Translations under genes and position numbers: made by a program | The notes under the pieces: generated by a model | The model's input: only the letters and a program-made list of their open reading frames with translations | What the model was told of the DNA's origin: nothing | Databases searched by the model: none | Origin: an uncultured SAR92 cluster bacterium | Lineage (GTDB): Bacteria > Pseudomonadota > Gammaproteobacteria > Pseudomonadales > Porticoccaceae | DNA: 64,000 bases | Assembly (NCBI GenBank): GCA_902527245.1 | Contig: CABZOI010000004.1 | Coordinates: 93,530 to 157,529, forward strand | Direction of reading: 5' to 3' | In this document: positions 42,949 through 51,417 of the stretch, in pieces | Layout: every line of letters starts with the position of its first letter | How positions within the stretch are numbered: the stretch's first letter is position 1

Positions 42949-43350
42949 ATGAATCAACTAGCACTTTTAACACCAGTATTTTTTTTAACACTTTGGACTT
43001 TTTCAGTTTTTTTAGTTTTAGCATTTGGACGAGTTAGACACACTAAAAATCCACAAGATGCAGCTCATCCGAAAGACTTAAAAGGATCTATGCCTGATTG
43101 GGTTGAAAGAGCTGGAGATAACTACAATCATCTTTTTGAACAACCCGTTGCGTTTTATGCGCTTACTATATGTATTGCCGTAATAAATGATTTTGAGCCT
43201 TTCATGATTGACTTGGCCTGGACCTTTGTAGTCTTGAGAGTCATTCACTCCCTTGTGCAGCTGACGTTTAACTTAGTTTTATTAAGATTTGTTATTTTTG
43301 TGATTGGATGGCTCGTATTGGCTGTTATGGCTTGTTCTCAACTATTTTAA
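42949..43350 (+). CDS. MAPEG-family membrane protein
   Basis: A 133-aa protein with four hydrophobic helices of the MAPEG family (membrane-associated proteins in eicosanoid and glutathione metabolism). The signature is visible in WVERAGDNYNHLFEQPVAFYAL and VVLRVIHSLVQLTFNLVLLRFVIF (the E-x-P and R-x-x-H-S helices). Bacterial members bind glutathione or are of unknown role. AAGGGAGAG is a strong Shine-Dalgarno. A weak hairpin (TAAAACC...GGTTTTA, 43379-43406) follows between it and the convergent oxidoreductase. Confidence 0.85.
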   Translation: MNQLALLTPVFFLTLWTFSVFLVLAFGRVRHTKNPQDAAHPKDLKGSMPDWVERAGDNYNHLFEQPVAFYALTICIAVINDFEPFMIDLAWTFVVLRVIHSLVQLTFNLVLLRFVIFVIGWLVLAVMACSQLF

Positions 43351-43440
43351 TTTCATTTCCACTCCATAGTTACGTTATCTAAAACCTCAATAAAATCAAT
43401 GGTTTTAAGGGTATTGAAATAGACTTTGTAACTATTATTC

Positions 43441-44028
43441 TCAATTACCTTTAAGTCCTAGTTGAAGAACTTTCTCAATCCATCGATCTCGAGTCTTTGG
43501 TTTAGAGCCTTTTACCGGAGAAAATTCAGTTACCTTAACAGGCTTTACTCCACAGAATCCAAGCGTCGCTTTCTTCAACTGATTGACGCTAGGGGCATTA
43601 TAAATCCAACGGTAATAGATTGTTGGGGTATCCATAGTGGCTATAATGCGCGCTGATTTTCCTTCAAGATACCCATCCCATCCCATACCGCCAAGCTTCG
43701 ATTCGTTGTAATCAAAAACAATGGAAGGGAGAAAAGTTCTATCAATAAACCCTTTTACAAGCGCTGGTAAACCGCCCCACCAAACAGGGTGAAACCAAAC
43801 CATGTGCTCACATGCTTTAATTTCATCAATAGCCATCAGCAGATCAGGTTCTAAATCAATGCGCTTCTCATAACCAAACTTAAGATTAGGATTAAATTCC
43901 ATATCTCTTATGATTATAGTTCTAATGTCGTATCCACTTTGAAGTGCGCCTCGCTTGTAAGCATCTACCAAAGAACTGGTAAGTCTGTTGCTATCAGGAT
44001 GTGCGTCAATTAATAGAATTTTTTTCAT
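43441..44028 (-). CDS. Flavodoxin-fold NAD(P)H oxidoreductase (YwrO/KefF-like)
   Basis: A 195-aa NAD(P)H dehydrogenase (quinone) family protein: LLIDAHPDSNRLTSSLVDAYKRGA binds FMN/FAD phosphate, then ACEHMVWFHPVWWGGLPALVKGFIDRTFLP and LGFCGVKPVKV. The ATG at 44028 follows, without any gap, a short sequence reading TIEWE-stop, which is the native end of guaA. The Shine-Dalgarno (GTGGGA) is therefore inside the old guaA tail. Before the island inserted, this gene was directly downstream of guaA; now its upstream region is island DNA, so its expression has probably changed. Confidence 0.88.
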   Translation of the reverse strand: MKKILLIDAHPDSNRLTSSLVDAYKRGALQSGYDIRTIIIRDMEFNPNLKFGYEKRIDLEPDLLMAIDEIKACEHMVWFHPVWWGGLPALVKGFIDRTFLPSIVFDYNESKLGGMGWDGYLEGKSARIIATMDTPTIYYRWIYNAPSVNQLKKATLGFCGVKPVKVTEFSPVKGSKPKTRDRWIEKVLQLGLKGN

Positions 44029-44032
44029 TTAT

Positions 44033-44046
44033 TCCCACTCAATAGT
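44033..44046. repeat. Distal attachment-site repeat (guaA 3'-end copy)
   Basis: On the minus strand ACTATTGAGTGGGA is identical to 49811-49824 at the end of guaA. With the following bases it encodes TIEWE and a TAA stop, directly before the ATG of the oxidoreductase. It marks the far border of the restriction-modification island. Confidence 0.8.
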
Positions 44047-44155
44047 CACATACCTATAAACCATTGTTTTTGTTGTATTTTTTATTAGTGTGAAACAAGT
44101 GTGAAACAAAAACATCGTCATAGTCATATCATTATTGGGAATTTACCCCTGTTTC

Positions 44156-44170
44156 TTTCACAGTGTGAAA
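44156..44170. promoter_or_regulatory. Perfect palindrome TTTCACAGTGTGAAA in the island flank
   Basis: A 7-1-7 perfect inverted repeat that also contains one of the GTGTGAAAC units. It is a possible binding site for a regulator or a recombinase arm site; no protein in the window can be assigned to it. Confidence 0.4.
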
Positions 44171-44250
44171 CTATATCAGACACCCATTTTTAAGGATATA
44201 CGTGTAAATCTTTAGTTGATAAGTTTAAATATAAATATGCGCAACTTACG

Positions 44251-44324
44251 CAACCAAACCTCAACTCTTTCAAACGCCGCAGAAATAGCGAAGTATGAAA
44301 GATTGGTTCACCTTACTCCGTTAC
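44251..44324. repeat. 74-bp direct repeat, left copy
   Basis: Aligns without gaps to 49424-49497 (65 of 74 bases identical by hand count). It lies 210 bases before mod. The identical last 20 bases end ACCTTACTCCGTTAC. It does not resemble an insertion sequence end. Confidence 0.8.
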
Positions 44325-44452
44325 GGTGGAGTAAGTTCAACTGGTTTTCCATTTTAATCCTGCATTCTGCCGGTGTTTCAAGAATCACCAAAAATTAACC
44401 CCGGTAAAAATAACCCTAAAAATTTAACCTCTTTTTTAGTGTTAGCGGAAGT

Positions 44453-44489
44453 CATAAGAGGTTCATGAGAACAATTGTGATCTCTTATG
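44453..44489 (+). promoter_or_regulatory. Inverted repeat upstream of mod
   Basis: CATAAGAG (44453-44460) and CTCTTATG (44482-44489) are perfect 8-bp arms around a 21-base centre that itself holds ACAATTGT. It is 45 bases before the mod start and may be an operator controlling the methyltransferase. Confidence 0.4.
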
Positions 44490-44533
44490 TGTACTTATAG
44501 GACATTTACAAGCGGTTATGGCAGAATATTTTT

Positions 44534-46759
44534 ATGAAACTTACAGATAATGAAAAAAGAGATGTGGTAAAACTCATTGAGGAGGGCAAGGTCTTGCCTG
44601 AAAAATATCGTTTCTTATTATTTGATGAATCTAAACAAGTAGAACTTACTTGGAATGGTAAATCTGATGAAGTCACAAACGTGGTTCTCCCATTTCAAAT
44701 CATTGAACAAATAGACGAACCAAGAAACGAAGAAGTCAAAATGACACAAGGATCATTTGATTTTGCATCAGGTCGTCAAATGACAGGTTGGACTAATAAA
44801 CTCATATGGGGAGATAACAAATATATTCTTTCCTCTCTTAAAAATGGTCCCATGAAAGAGGAAATTGAAAAAGAAGGTGGAATCAAACTGATTTATATAG
44901 ACCCACCATTTGATGTTCAATCAGACTTTAGTATGAAGGTAAATGTGGGTGGGGAGAATTACCGAAAAAAACCAAATGTATTGGAACACATGGCATATAG
45001 AGATACTTGGGGCAAGGGAACAGATTCTTTCTTATCTATGATGTATGAAAGACTTATTTTGATGAAAGACCTTCTTGCAGATGATGGTTCAATATTTGTT
45101 CATTGCGATTATAGATTATCAGGAAGAATGAGATTGGTTTTAAATGAGGTATTTGGTGATGATGGTTTTGCAAACGAGATTATTTGGCAAGGGACTGCAG
45201 GGGATACATCAAGCAAAAATAAAAAATTTATTAAAAGTCATGACACCATTTTCTATTTTAGAAAAAATAAGTCTAATTTTATTTGGAATGATACCTTTCA
45301 AGATTATTCACCTGAAAGTAAAAAACTTTACAAGCATGAAGACGAAAACGGTAGATATATGACAGGTGGGAATGTTTCAAATCCTGGTGGAGGTGGTTAT
45401 GTATATGATTTGGGTTATGGAGAGAAAGTTCCATCAAGGGGATATGCTATGCCCAAGGAAACAGCAGAAAAATGGATAGAAGAGGGATTATTGATTGTCG
45501 AAAAAGATAAAGTCCCCACAAAGAAACAATATATGTCTGAAGGTGTGAGGTGTGTAGATGTGTGGTCTGATATTTCAAATACTAGAGGCAAACAAGTCAC
45601 AGGATACCCAACCCAAAAACCTATTGAATTACTAAGAAGGATTATTGGAGCAGCATCAAATGATGGTGATATAGTTTGCGATTTTTTTGCTGGTTCAGGA
45701 ACAACAGCACATGTTGCAGAACAACTATCTAGAAAATGGATTTGCACTGACCTTGGGAAATTTTCGATTCATGCAATCAGAAAAAGAATGATAGATGTTC
45801 AAAGAGAGCAAAAAAAAGAAGATAAACACTGGAGAGCATTTGAAATTCTTAACCTTGGGAAATATCAAAGACAGCATTATATTTATGATGGTAAGTCGGA
45901 AAGAGATGAAGTTAAACAACATCAAAAAGCACAAAAAGAGAAAGAGTTTGAAAGACTGATTCTTGAAGCATACCAAGCAACAAAAATAGATGGTTTTGCA
46001 ACTATTCATGGAAAAAAAGGTGGAGACTTTGTTTCCCTAGGACCAATCAATCAACCTTTATCAAGGAATCATGTTGAAGAAGTTATTTCTGAGTGCCTTA
46101 AAAATAATATTACATCCGTAGATATTCTTGGTTTTGAGTATGAGATGGGTTTATTTCCAACTATTCAAGAAGAAGCAAAGGTGAAAGGGTTGAGATTGTC
46201 CTACAAACAAATTCCTATGGAGGTCTTTGATAAAAGAGCAGTTTCAAAAGGTGAAATTGTTTTTCATGATGTCGCATATATTGAATTTAAACCCCACTTT
46301 AATGGCAAAAAACTCTCAGTTGAACTAACCGACTTTGCAGTTTTTTATAACGAAGATAATCTTGGTATTAATGAAACATTAAGGAATGGAGAATCAAAAG
46401 TTGTAGTAGAAAATGGTCAAATAGTTGAAAAGAAAAAAGATAAAGATGGAATTATCTCTGAGACTATCTTAACTTCGGATTGGCACGATTGGATTGACTA
46501 TTGGTCAGTTGATTTTGATTTTGAATCAAAACCTGAAGTGATTAAATTTAGAACTGAAGATGGAAGAGTGGAAGAAGAGTGGACAGGAAATTATGTATTT
46601 GAAAATGAATGGCAATCATTTAGAGGAAAGAAAGGCAAGGATAATCTTGAACTTAAGTCGTCTGAACGAGAGATAGCGAGTAGTAAAACAAAAGTTGCAG
46701 TTAAGGTAGTAGATATTTTTGGCAATGACACGATGAAGGTTCTTGAGGTCAAAGTTTAA
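44534..46759 (+). CDS. mod: Type III restriction-modification DNA methyltransferase (Mod)
   Basis: A 741-aa beta-class N6-adenine methyltransferase, which also gives a type III system its sequence specificity. The catalytic motif is LIYIDPPFD at about 121-129 (DPPF in place of DPPY), and the AdoMet motif is CDFFAGSGTTAHVAEQ at about 381-396; catalytic-before-cofactor order is that of the beta class. Variable target-recognition sequence lies between them (about 200-330), and a C-terminal domain of about 250 residues follows. The stop and the res start share a base (TAATG), so translation is coupled. No homopolymer or tandem tract for phase variation was seen in the frame. Confidence 0.94.
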   Translation: MKLTDNEKRDVVKLIEEGKVLPEKYRFLLFDESKQVELTWNGKSDEVTNVVLPFQIIEQIDEPRNEEVKMTQGSFDFASGRQMTGWTNKLIWGDNKYILSSLKNGPMKEEIEKEGGIKLIYIDPPFDVQSDFSMKVNVGGENYRKKPNVLEHMAYRDTWGKGTDSFLSMMYERLILMKDLLADDGSIFVHCDYRLSGRMRLVLNEVFGDDGFANEIIWQGTAGDTSSKNKKFIKSHDTIFYFRKNKSNFIWNDTFQDYSPESKKLYKHEDENGRYMTGGNVSNPGGGGYVYDLGYGEKVPSRGYAMPKETAEKWIEEGLLIVEKDKVPTKKQYMSEGVRCVDVWSDISNTRGKQVTGYPTQKPIELLRRIIGAASNDGDIVCDFFAGSGTTAHVAEQLSRKWICTDLGKFSIHAIRKRMIDVQREQKKEDKHWRAFEILNLGKYQRQHYIYDGKSERDEVKQHQKAQKEKEFERLILEAYQATKIDGFATIHGKKGGDFVSLGPINQPLSRNHVEEVISECLKNNITSVDILGFEYEMGLFPTIQEEAKVKGLRLSYKQIPMEVFDKRAVSKGEIVFHDVAYIEFKPHFNGKKLSVELTDFAVFYNEDNLGINETLRNGESKVVVENGQIVEKKKDKDGIISETILTSDWHDWIDYWSVDFDFESKPEVIKFRTEDGRVEEEWTGNYVFENEWQSFRGKKGKDNLELKSSEREIASSKTKVAVKVVDIFGNDTMKVLEVKV

Positions 46760-49413
46760 TGGGTTTGGATAAAAACTTTCCTCGTCATCCTCATGCAATT
46801 ATAAGTCCTGATGTTCGTTGGTACCCAGGCAGTGATGCAATAGGTGAAAAAGGAAGAGAAAAACTTCTACCACCCTTGGTAAATAAAATTAGAAAAGAGG
46901 TTTATGACTGGAGAGAAGCAGGTTATCCAAATATATCTGAAGTATCTCAATCCCTCTTAACTTTTTGGTTTAAAACAGACCATCCTGGTGGGTTTCAATA
47001 TTATTTTGCTCAAAGAGAGTCTGTCGAATCAATTATTTACCTATATGAACATGAAAATATAAGAAACCCATCTGAACTTCTAAAATATGACTCCTCAGGT
47101 GTGTTGGTTGACTCTATGTTTGAGGAAACATGGTTACGACTAGTCGTAAAACAGGCAACAGGAACTGGTAAAACAAAAGTGTTGTCTTTGTTAATGGCAT
47201 GGTGTTATTTCCATAAACTATTTAATGAAGATTCTGAACTTTCACAAAATTTTCTTCTTCTTGCACCAAACACTATTGTTTTAGATAGATTAAAAGATGA
47301 TATAGAGGGATTGAGTGTTTTTAATAAAGACCCAGTTCTTCCACCAAATGGTTATGGTGGTAGGTCTTGGAATTTTTATCCAAAAGTTCATATTCAAGAT
47401 AATATTGGTTCCCTTTCAAAAAGCGGAAATATTTTTTTAACGAACATTCAAAGGTTTGTGACAAGGGCAGAAAAGGTTGATGAGAATTCAAGTATGGATT
47501 ATTTCCTTGGGGACAAACCTGTGACCAAGACAACTGATAATAAAATTCTTGTTCGAGATATAGTAAATAACATTGGTGACATCATCGTATTTAATGATGA
47601 GGCACATCACATACACGATAAAAAACTCGCATGGTTTAAAACAGTAGAGACTATAAACAACAGTCTTGTTCAAAAAGGCAAGAAACTTCCATTGCAATTA
47701 GATGTCACTGCAACACCTAAAGACCAAAAAGGAAATATATTCCCTCATACAATTTCAGATTACCCACTTGTAGAAGCAATCGCACAAGAGGTTGTTAAAA
47801 CTCCAATACTTCCTGATGAAGCAAGTCGAGGAAAACTTGAAGAGAATACTTCTGCAAAATTTTCTGAACGGTGGAGAGATTATATCGACCTTGGAGTGAC
47901 TGTTTGGGAGCAGGATTATGAGACTCATAAAAAATTAGGAAAAAAAGCACTTTTATTTGTCATGGTTGATGACACAAAAAACTGTGATGACGTTAAAGAC
48001 TATTTGGAAGGAAACTATCCTCTTCTCAAAGGAGGGACTTTTGTTATTCATACTAATAAAGAGGGTCGCATTGACGAGGGTGCATCTGCAAAGAGTCAAA
48101 AAGAATTACTAGAGTTAAGAGAACTTGCAAATCAAGTCGATAGTGATGATAACAACATTAAAGCAGTAGTATCTGTCCTCATGTTAAAAGAGGGATGGGA
48201 TGTAAAGAATGTGACTACTGTCGTTGGTTTGAGACCTTTTGTTGCAGCATCAAATATTCTTCCCGAACAAGCATTGGGAAGAGGACTTCGTAGAATGTAT
48301 TTTGGTGAAGATCAAACTGAAGAACTTAATGTGGTCGGAACTCCTGCATTCATGGAGTTTGTTGAAAGCATTAAATCAGAGGGTGTCATCCTTGAAAAAA
48401 GGTCTATGGGTAAAGATTCAGACCCCTCAGGACCAACGATAATTGAAATCGATAAAGATAAAGATTTAGAAAAATTAGATATTGAAATACCTGTTCTTTC
48501 TCCAAGTATAATTCGTGAGTATAAGAACCTTGAGGAATTAAATGTTCAAGAATTTAAATTTACTCCAGTTGAATTAAAAGAATTTTCTCCTGAGGAGCAA
48601 AAAAATATTCTCCTACGAGATATTCTTGATGACGAGGTAAGAAGAGAAGTGAAGATTGATAGTCTTCATATTAATGCAACTTCTATAATCACCTTTTTCA
48701 CAAGGTCAATCATGACAGAACTCCGTCTCTATGGTGGACAAGACATTCTTTATGGAAAACTTAAGCAATTCTTAAGAGATAAGTTATTCGGTCAGACTGT
48801 AAATCTTGAGGACTCAAATATCGCAAGAAATTTGAGTGAAACAAATGTGAGATATTTAATACGAGAAACATTTAAAAAAGAGATTAATGCACTAACGGTT
48901 GTTGATACAGGAACGACTGAAGTTCAAAATTACGTCAAAGTCTCAAATCAGAAAACATTTAGTATTCCAAGAGCAAAAGAATTTCTTCCTGCAAAGAAAT
49001 CAATTTTTAACAAGATAGTTGGAGATTCTCATTTTGAATTACGTTTTGCAGGGTTTCTTGATGCGGCAGTAGATGTAAATCGTTTTATAAAAAACTATAT
49101 TCAACTCGGATTTAAGATGGAATATGTTAATCATGAGGGCGGCATAAGTTATTACTATCCTGATTTTGTTCTTAAATTAGAAAATGGAGAGTGGTTTGTT
49201 GTTGAGACTAAGGGTGCAGAAAACTTGGATGACCCTAGAAAAATTGACAGACTGAAGAACTGGTGTGAAGACGCAACTAGATCAACTGGTAAAATTTATC
49301 ATCACCTTTATGTGAGGCAAGAGGACTGGGACAGTTTGGGTCTTACGCCAAATTCTTTTGCGGAAATTGTCAGTGTATTTAAGGATTTAGAAGTTAAAAA
49401 TAATAAATCATGA
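46759..49413 (+). CDS. res: Type III restriction enzyme helicase-nuclease subunit (Res)
   Basis: An 884-aa subunit that, together with Mod, translocates or slides on DNA and cleaves unmodified sites. Walker A is KQATGTGKTKVLSLL near 131, the DEAH box is FNDEAHHIHDKK near 279, motif VI is LPEQALGRGLRRM near 510, and the C-terminal nuclease has YYPDFVLKLENGEWFVVETKG (PD...ExK) at about 799-819. Both the ATPase and the nuclease sites look intact. The start ATG overlaps the mod stop. With mod it forms an intact anti-phage or anti-DNA defence system. Confidence 0.94.
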   Translation: MGLDKNFPRHPHAIISPDVRWYPGSDAIGEKGREKLLPPLVNKIRKEVYDWREAGYPNISEVSQSLLTFWFKTDHPGGFQYYFAQRESVESIIYLYEHENIRNPSELLKYDSSGVLVDSMFEETWLRLVVKQATGTGKTKVLSLLMAWCYFHKLFNEDSELSQNFLLLAPNTIVLDRLKDDIEGLSVFNKDPVLPPNGYGGRSWNFYPKVHIQDNIGSLSKSGNIFLTNIQRFVTRAEKVDENSSMDYFLGDKPVTKTTDNKILVRDIVNNIGDIIVFNDEAHHIHDKKLAWFKTVETINNSLVQKGKKLPLQLDVTATPKDQKGNIFPHTISDYPLVEAIAQEVVKTPILPDEASRGKLEENTSAKFSERWRDYIDLGVTVWEQDYETHKKLGKKALLFVMVDDTKNCDDVKDYLEGNYPLLKGGTFVIHTNKEGRIDEGASAKSQKELLELRELANQVDSDDNNIKAVVSVLMLKEGWDVKNVTTVVGLRPFVAASNILPEQALGRGLRRMYFGEDQTEELNVVGTPAFMEFVESIKSEGVILEKRSMGKDSDPSGPTIIEIDKDKDLEKLDIEIPVLSPSIIREYKNLEELNVQEFKFTPVELKEFSPEEQKNILLRDILDDEVRREVKIDSLHINATSIITFFTRSIMTELRLYGGQDILYGKLKQFLRDKLFGQTVNLEDSNIARNLSETNVRYLIRETFKKEINALTVVDTGTTEVQNYVKVSNQKTFSIPRAKEFLPAKKSIFNKIVGDSHFELRFAGFLDAAVDVNRFIKNYIQLGFKMEYVNHEGGISYYYPDFVLKLENGEWFVVETKGAENLDDPRKIDRLKNWCEDATRSTGKIYHHLYVRQEDWDSLGLTPNSFAEIVSVFKDLEVKNNKS

Positions 49414-49423
49414 GTAATTCAAG

Positions 49424-49497
49424 CAACCAAACCACATTTCTTTCAAACACCGCAGAAATAGTGGAGAATGAAAGACCGGTTCACCTTACTCCGTTAC
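49424..49497. repeat. 74-bp direct repeat, right copy
   Basis: Ungapped partner of 44251-44324, starting 11 bases after the res stop. In the frame shared by the two copies, every difference changes an amino acid, so it is not conserved as protein in that frame. Confidence 0.8.
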
Positions 49498-49753
49498 TGT
49501 TAAGTGGAAAAAAGGTAACAGCGGTAACAAAGTAACTGTATGGGTCACAATTGATTATTAGTTGATGAAGTGCGAGTGATTAGTTACTGAACGAATCGTC
49601 CTTCTAATGATTGTGTATAGTTTCTTTTCGCACCCCTAATCATCATCTCATCTTCTACGTGACTTATGAAACGTAATAGTCACTCTGGTGTGAAACAAAC
49701 TGTGAAAGTAGGAATTAAAAACTCAACAAAAACAACAGGTTAAAAAATTTTAA

Positions 49754-49779
49754 AATAGTTTAGCAATTCCTAAACTATT
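49754..49779. terminator. Bidirectional terminator between res and guaA
   Basis: A perfect 10-bp stem (AATAGTTTAG / CTAAACTATT) with a 6-base loop has T-rich tracts on both sides: TTTTT after it on the plus strand, and TTTTAAAATTTTTT after it on the minus strand. It lies 28 bases beyond the guaA stop. It is inside the island, so guaA uses an element-supplied terminator. Confidence 0.8.
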
Positions 49780-49806
49780 GATTTTTATAGGTTTTTTCTG
49801 GTCTCG

Positions 49807-51384
49807 TCACTCCCACTCAATAGTAGCTGGTGGTTTACTAGAAATATCGTATGTAACTCTGGAGACCTTTGGTATTTCATTAATAATTCTATTAGATACT
49901 TTTTCTAAAAAGTCATGAGGTAAAGGCGCTGATCTAGCAGTCATGAAATCAATAGTTTCAACAGCTCTAAGCCCTATGACCCACTCGTATCTGCGTCCAT
50001 CACCTACTACGCCAACTGACTTAACTGGCAAAAAAACTGCAAAAGCCTGGCTTGTTTTTTCATACCAACCGGTAGCTTGCAACTCTTCTATAAAAACTGC
50101 ATCAGCTTCCCTTAAAATATCAGCATACTCCTCTGTCACTTCACCTAGAATTCTCACTCCAAGACCCGGGCCAGGAAATGGATGTCTGAATACTATCTCC
50201 CTTGATAAACCAAGCTTTAAGCCAATTGTTCTTACTTCATCTTTAAATAATTCCTTCAAAGGCTCTACCAACTCTAATCTCATCTCATCGGGAAGGCCAC
50301 CCACATTATGATGTGATTTAATGACATGAGCCTTACCCGTTTCTGCACCTGCAGACTCGATAACATCAGGATAAATAGTCCCTTGAGCTAAAAACTCGAC
50401 ATCACCCAGTTTGGACGACTCACGTTCGAATACCTCAATAAACTTTTTTCCTATAATTTTTCGTTTTTGCTCTGGTTCTGCAATTCCAGAAAGACCCTCC
50501 AAGAACTCTTTCTGAGCATTCACCCTAATAACATTAATCCCTAAATTTTTTGCAAACATTTGCATTACGTGATCACCCTCATTCTTTCGAAGGAGTCCAT
50601 TATCAACAAAAACACATATTAATTGATCACCGATAGCTCGATTTAACAAAGCCGCTACGACCGATGAATCAACACCACCAGATAGTCCTAACAAAACCTT
50701 TTTCTTACCTACGAGCGATTGAACTCTTCTAATTTGATCATCGATAATAGCTGCGGGCGTCCACAATTTTGAACAGTCACAGATAAGAGTGACAAAACTT
50801 CTGAGAATAAAAAAACCTTGCTTTGTGTGAGTAACCTCTGGGTGAAATTGTAGTCCAAAAATCCTTTTATTCTTGCTTTCAAATCCTGCAATTAGACATG
50901 AGTCTGTTGATGCAATACATTTGAAATCATTTGGAGCTCTTACCACTTTGTCACCATGACTCATCCAAACATCAAGTATTTCTTCTGTCGAGTTATCAAC
51001 ATTATCGGATAGTTCGTTTAATAATAAACTATCATGTTCCTTTTTGACCTTAGCATAACCAAATTCTCTCTTATCCGACGATTGAACTTCACCACCAAAA
51101 TGCTGTGCTATGGCCTGCATTCCATAACAAATTCCCAAAATAGGAACATTAAGTGAAAAGACAAAATCAGGGATTTTAGGAGCACTTAACCCTTCAGTGA
51201 CTGACTCTGGTCCACCCGACAGAATTACACCTTTTATTAACGTAATATCGGTCGTATTTGTTTTAGCGTCCCAGGCTTGAATCTCTGAAAAGACGCCCAA
51301 TTCTCGGACCCTTCGGGCGATTAGTTGTGTATATTGTGAGCCAAAATCAATTATGAGAATTTTTTGAGAGAAAAGATTTTTCAT
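49807..51384 (-). CDS. guaA: GMP synthase (glutamine-hydrolysing)
   Basis: Converts XMP to GMP. The 525-aa protein has the class I amidotransferase domain ([22 protein letters not shown], nucleophile Cys in [11 protein letters not shown], His/Glu in [10 protein letters not shown]), the ATP-pyrophosphatase loop [17 protein letters not shown] near 235, and the C-terminal dimerisation domain ending [12 protein letters not shown]. It follows guaB by 33 bases. Its last codons are the attachment site of the R-M island; the tail encoded by the island side is still IEWE-stop, so function should be unchanged. Confidence 0.97.
   Translation of the reverse strand: MKNLFSQKILIIDFGSQYTQLIARRVRELGVFSEIQAWDAKTNTTDITLIKGVILSGGPESVTEGLSAPKIPDFVFSLNVPILGICYGMQAIAQHFGGEVQSSDKREFGYAKVKKEHDSLLLNELSDNVDNSTEEILDVWMSHGDKVVRAPNDFKCIASTDSCLIAGFESKNKRIFGLQFHPEVTHTKQGFFILRSFVTLICDCSKLWTPAAIIDDQIRRVQSLVGKKKVLLGLSGGVDSSVVAALLNRAIGDQLICVFVDNGLLRKNEGDHVMQMFAKNLGINVIRVNAQKEFLEGLSGIAEPEQKRKIIGKKFIEVFERESSKLGDVEFLAQGTIYPDVIESAGAETGKAHVIKSHHNVGGLPDEMRLELVEPLKELFKDEVRTIGLKLGLSREIVFRHPFPGPGLGVRILGEVTEEYADILREADAVFIEELQATGWYEKTSQAFAVFLPVKSVGVVGDGRRYEWVIGLRAVETIDFMTARSAPLPHDFLEKVSNRIINEIPKVSRVTYDISSKPPATIEWE
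49811..49824. repeat. Proximal attachment-site repeat at the guaA 3' end
   Basis: On the minus strand ACTATTGAGTGGGA, the codons for TIEW and the first bases of the last Glu of guaA. It is identical to the copy at 44033-44046. Confidence 0.8.
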
Positions 51385-51417
51385 ATCTACCTTGGATGCA
51401 TGTCAAAACATCCTAAT

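Larger units (their letters stand above)
44047..44533. other. Non-coding left flank of the R-M island
   Basis: No convincing gene in these 487 bases. They hold three GTGTGAAAC units (about 44089, 44101 and 44163), the palindrome at 44156-44170, one copy of the 74-bp repeat, a hairpin with 8-bp arms at 44312-44335 (CTTACTCC / GGAGTAAG) and an inverted repeat before mod (44453-44489). A 12-base TTGTTTTTGTTG at 44064-44075 has its inverted copy at 49724-49735. Confidence 0.6.
49414..49806. other. Non-coding right flank of the R-M island
   Basis: Between res and guaA. It holds the right 74-bp repeat, GTGTGAAAC and CTGTGAAAG units (49688-49708) that echo the left flank, the CAACAAAAACAA inverted match to the left flank, and the guaA terminator. 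No convincing gene; a 41-codon frame that starts inside the res stop is discussed under rejected items. Confidence 0.6.
44033..49824. mobile_element. Type III restriction-modification island integrated in the guaA 3' end
   Basis: The 5.8-kb segment is bounded by a 14-bp direct repeat derived from the end of guaA. It contains only mod, res and their flanks, with 74-bp imperfect repeats outside the genes. The guaA 3' end is an established target of site-specific integrases of genomic islands. No integrase or recognisable remnant is present, so the element is either decayed or was moved by an enzyme encoded elsewhere. guaA itself is kept intact by the element-supplied tail, since both junctions encode IEWE then a stop. 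Confidence 0.75.

Noticed and set aside
44216..44398. A 60-codon frame before mod containing the left 74-bp repeat
   Set aside because: No Shine-Dalgarno, no recognisable domain, and it is explained by the repeat.
49410..49535. A 41-codon frame starting with ATGA overlap at the res stop (MSNSSNQTTFLSNTAE...)
   Set aside because: It runs through the 74-bp repeat. All differences from the left copy change amino acids in this frame, so no sign of selection on a protein; kept only as a repeat.
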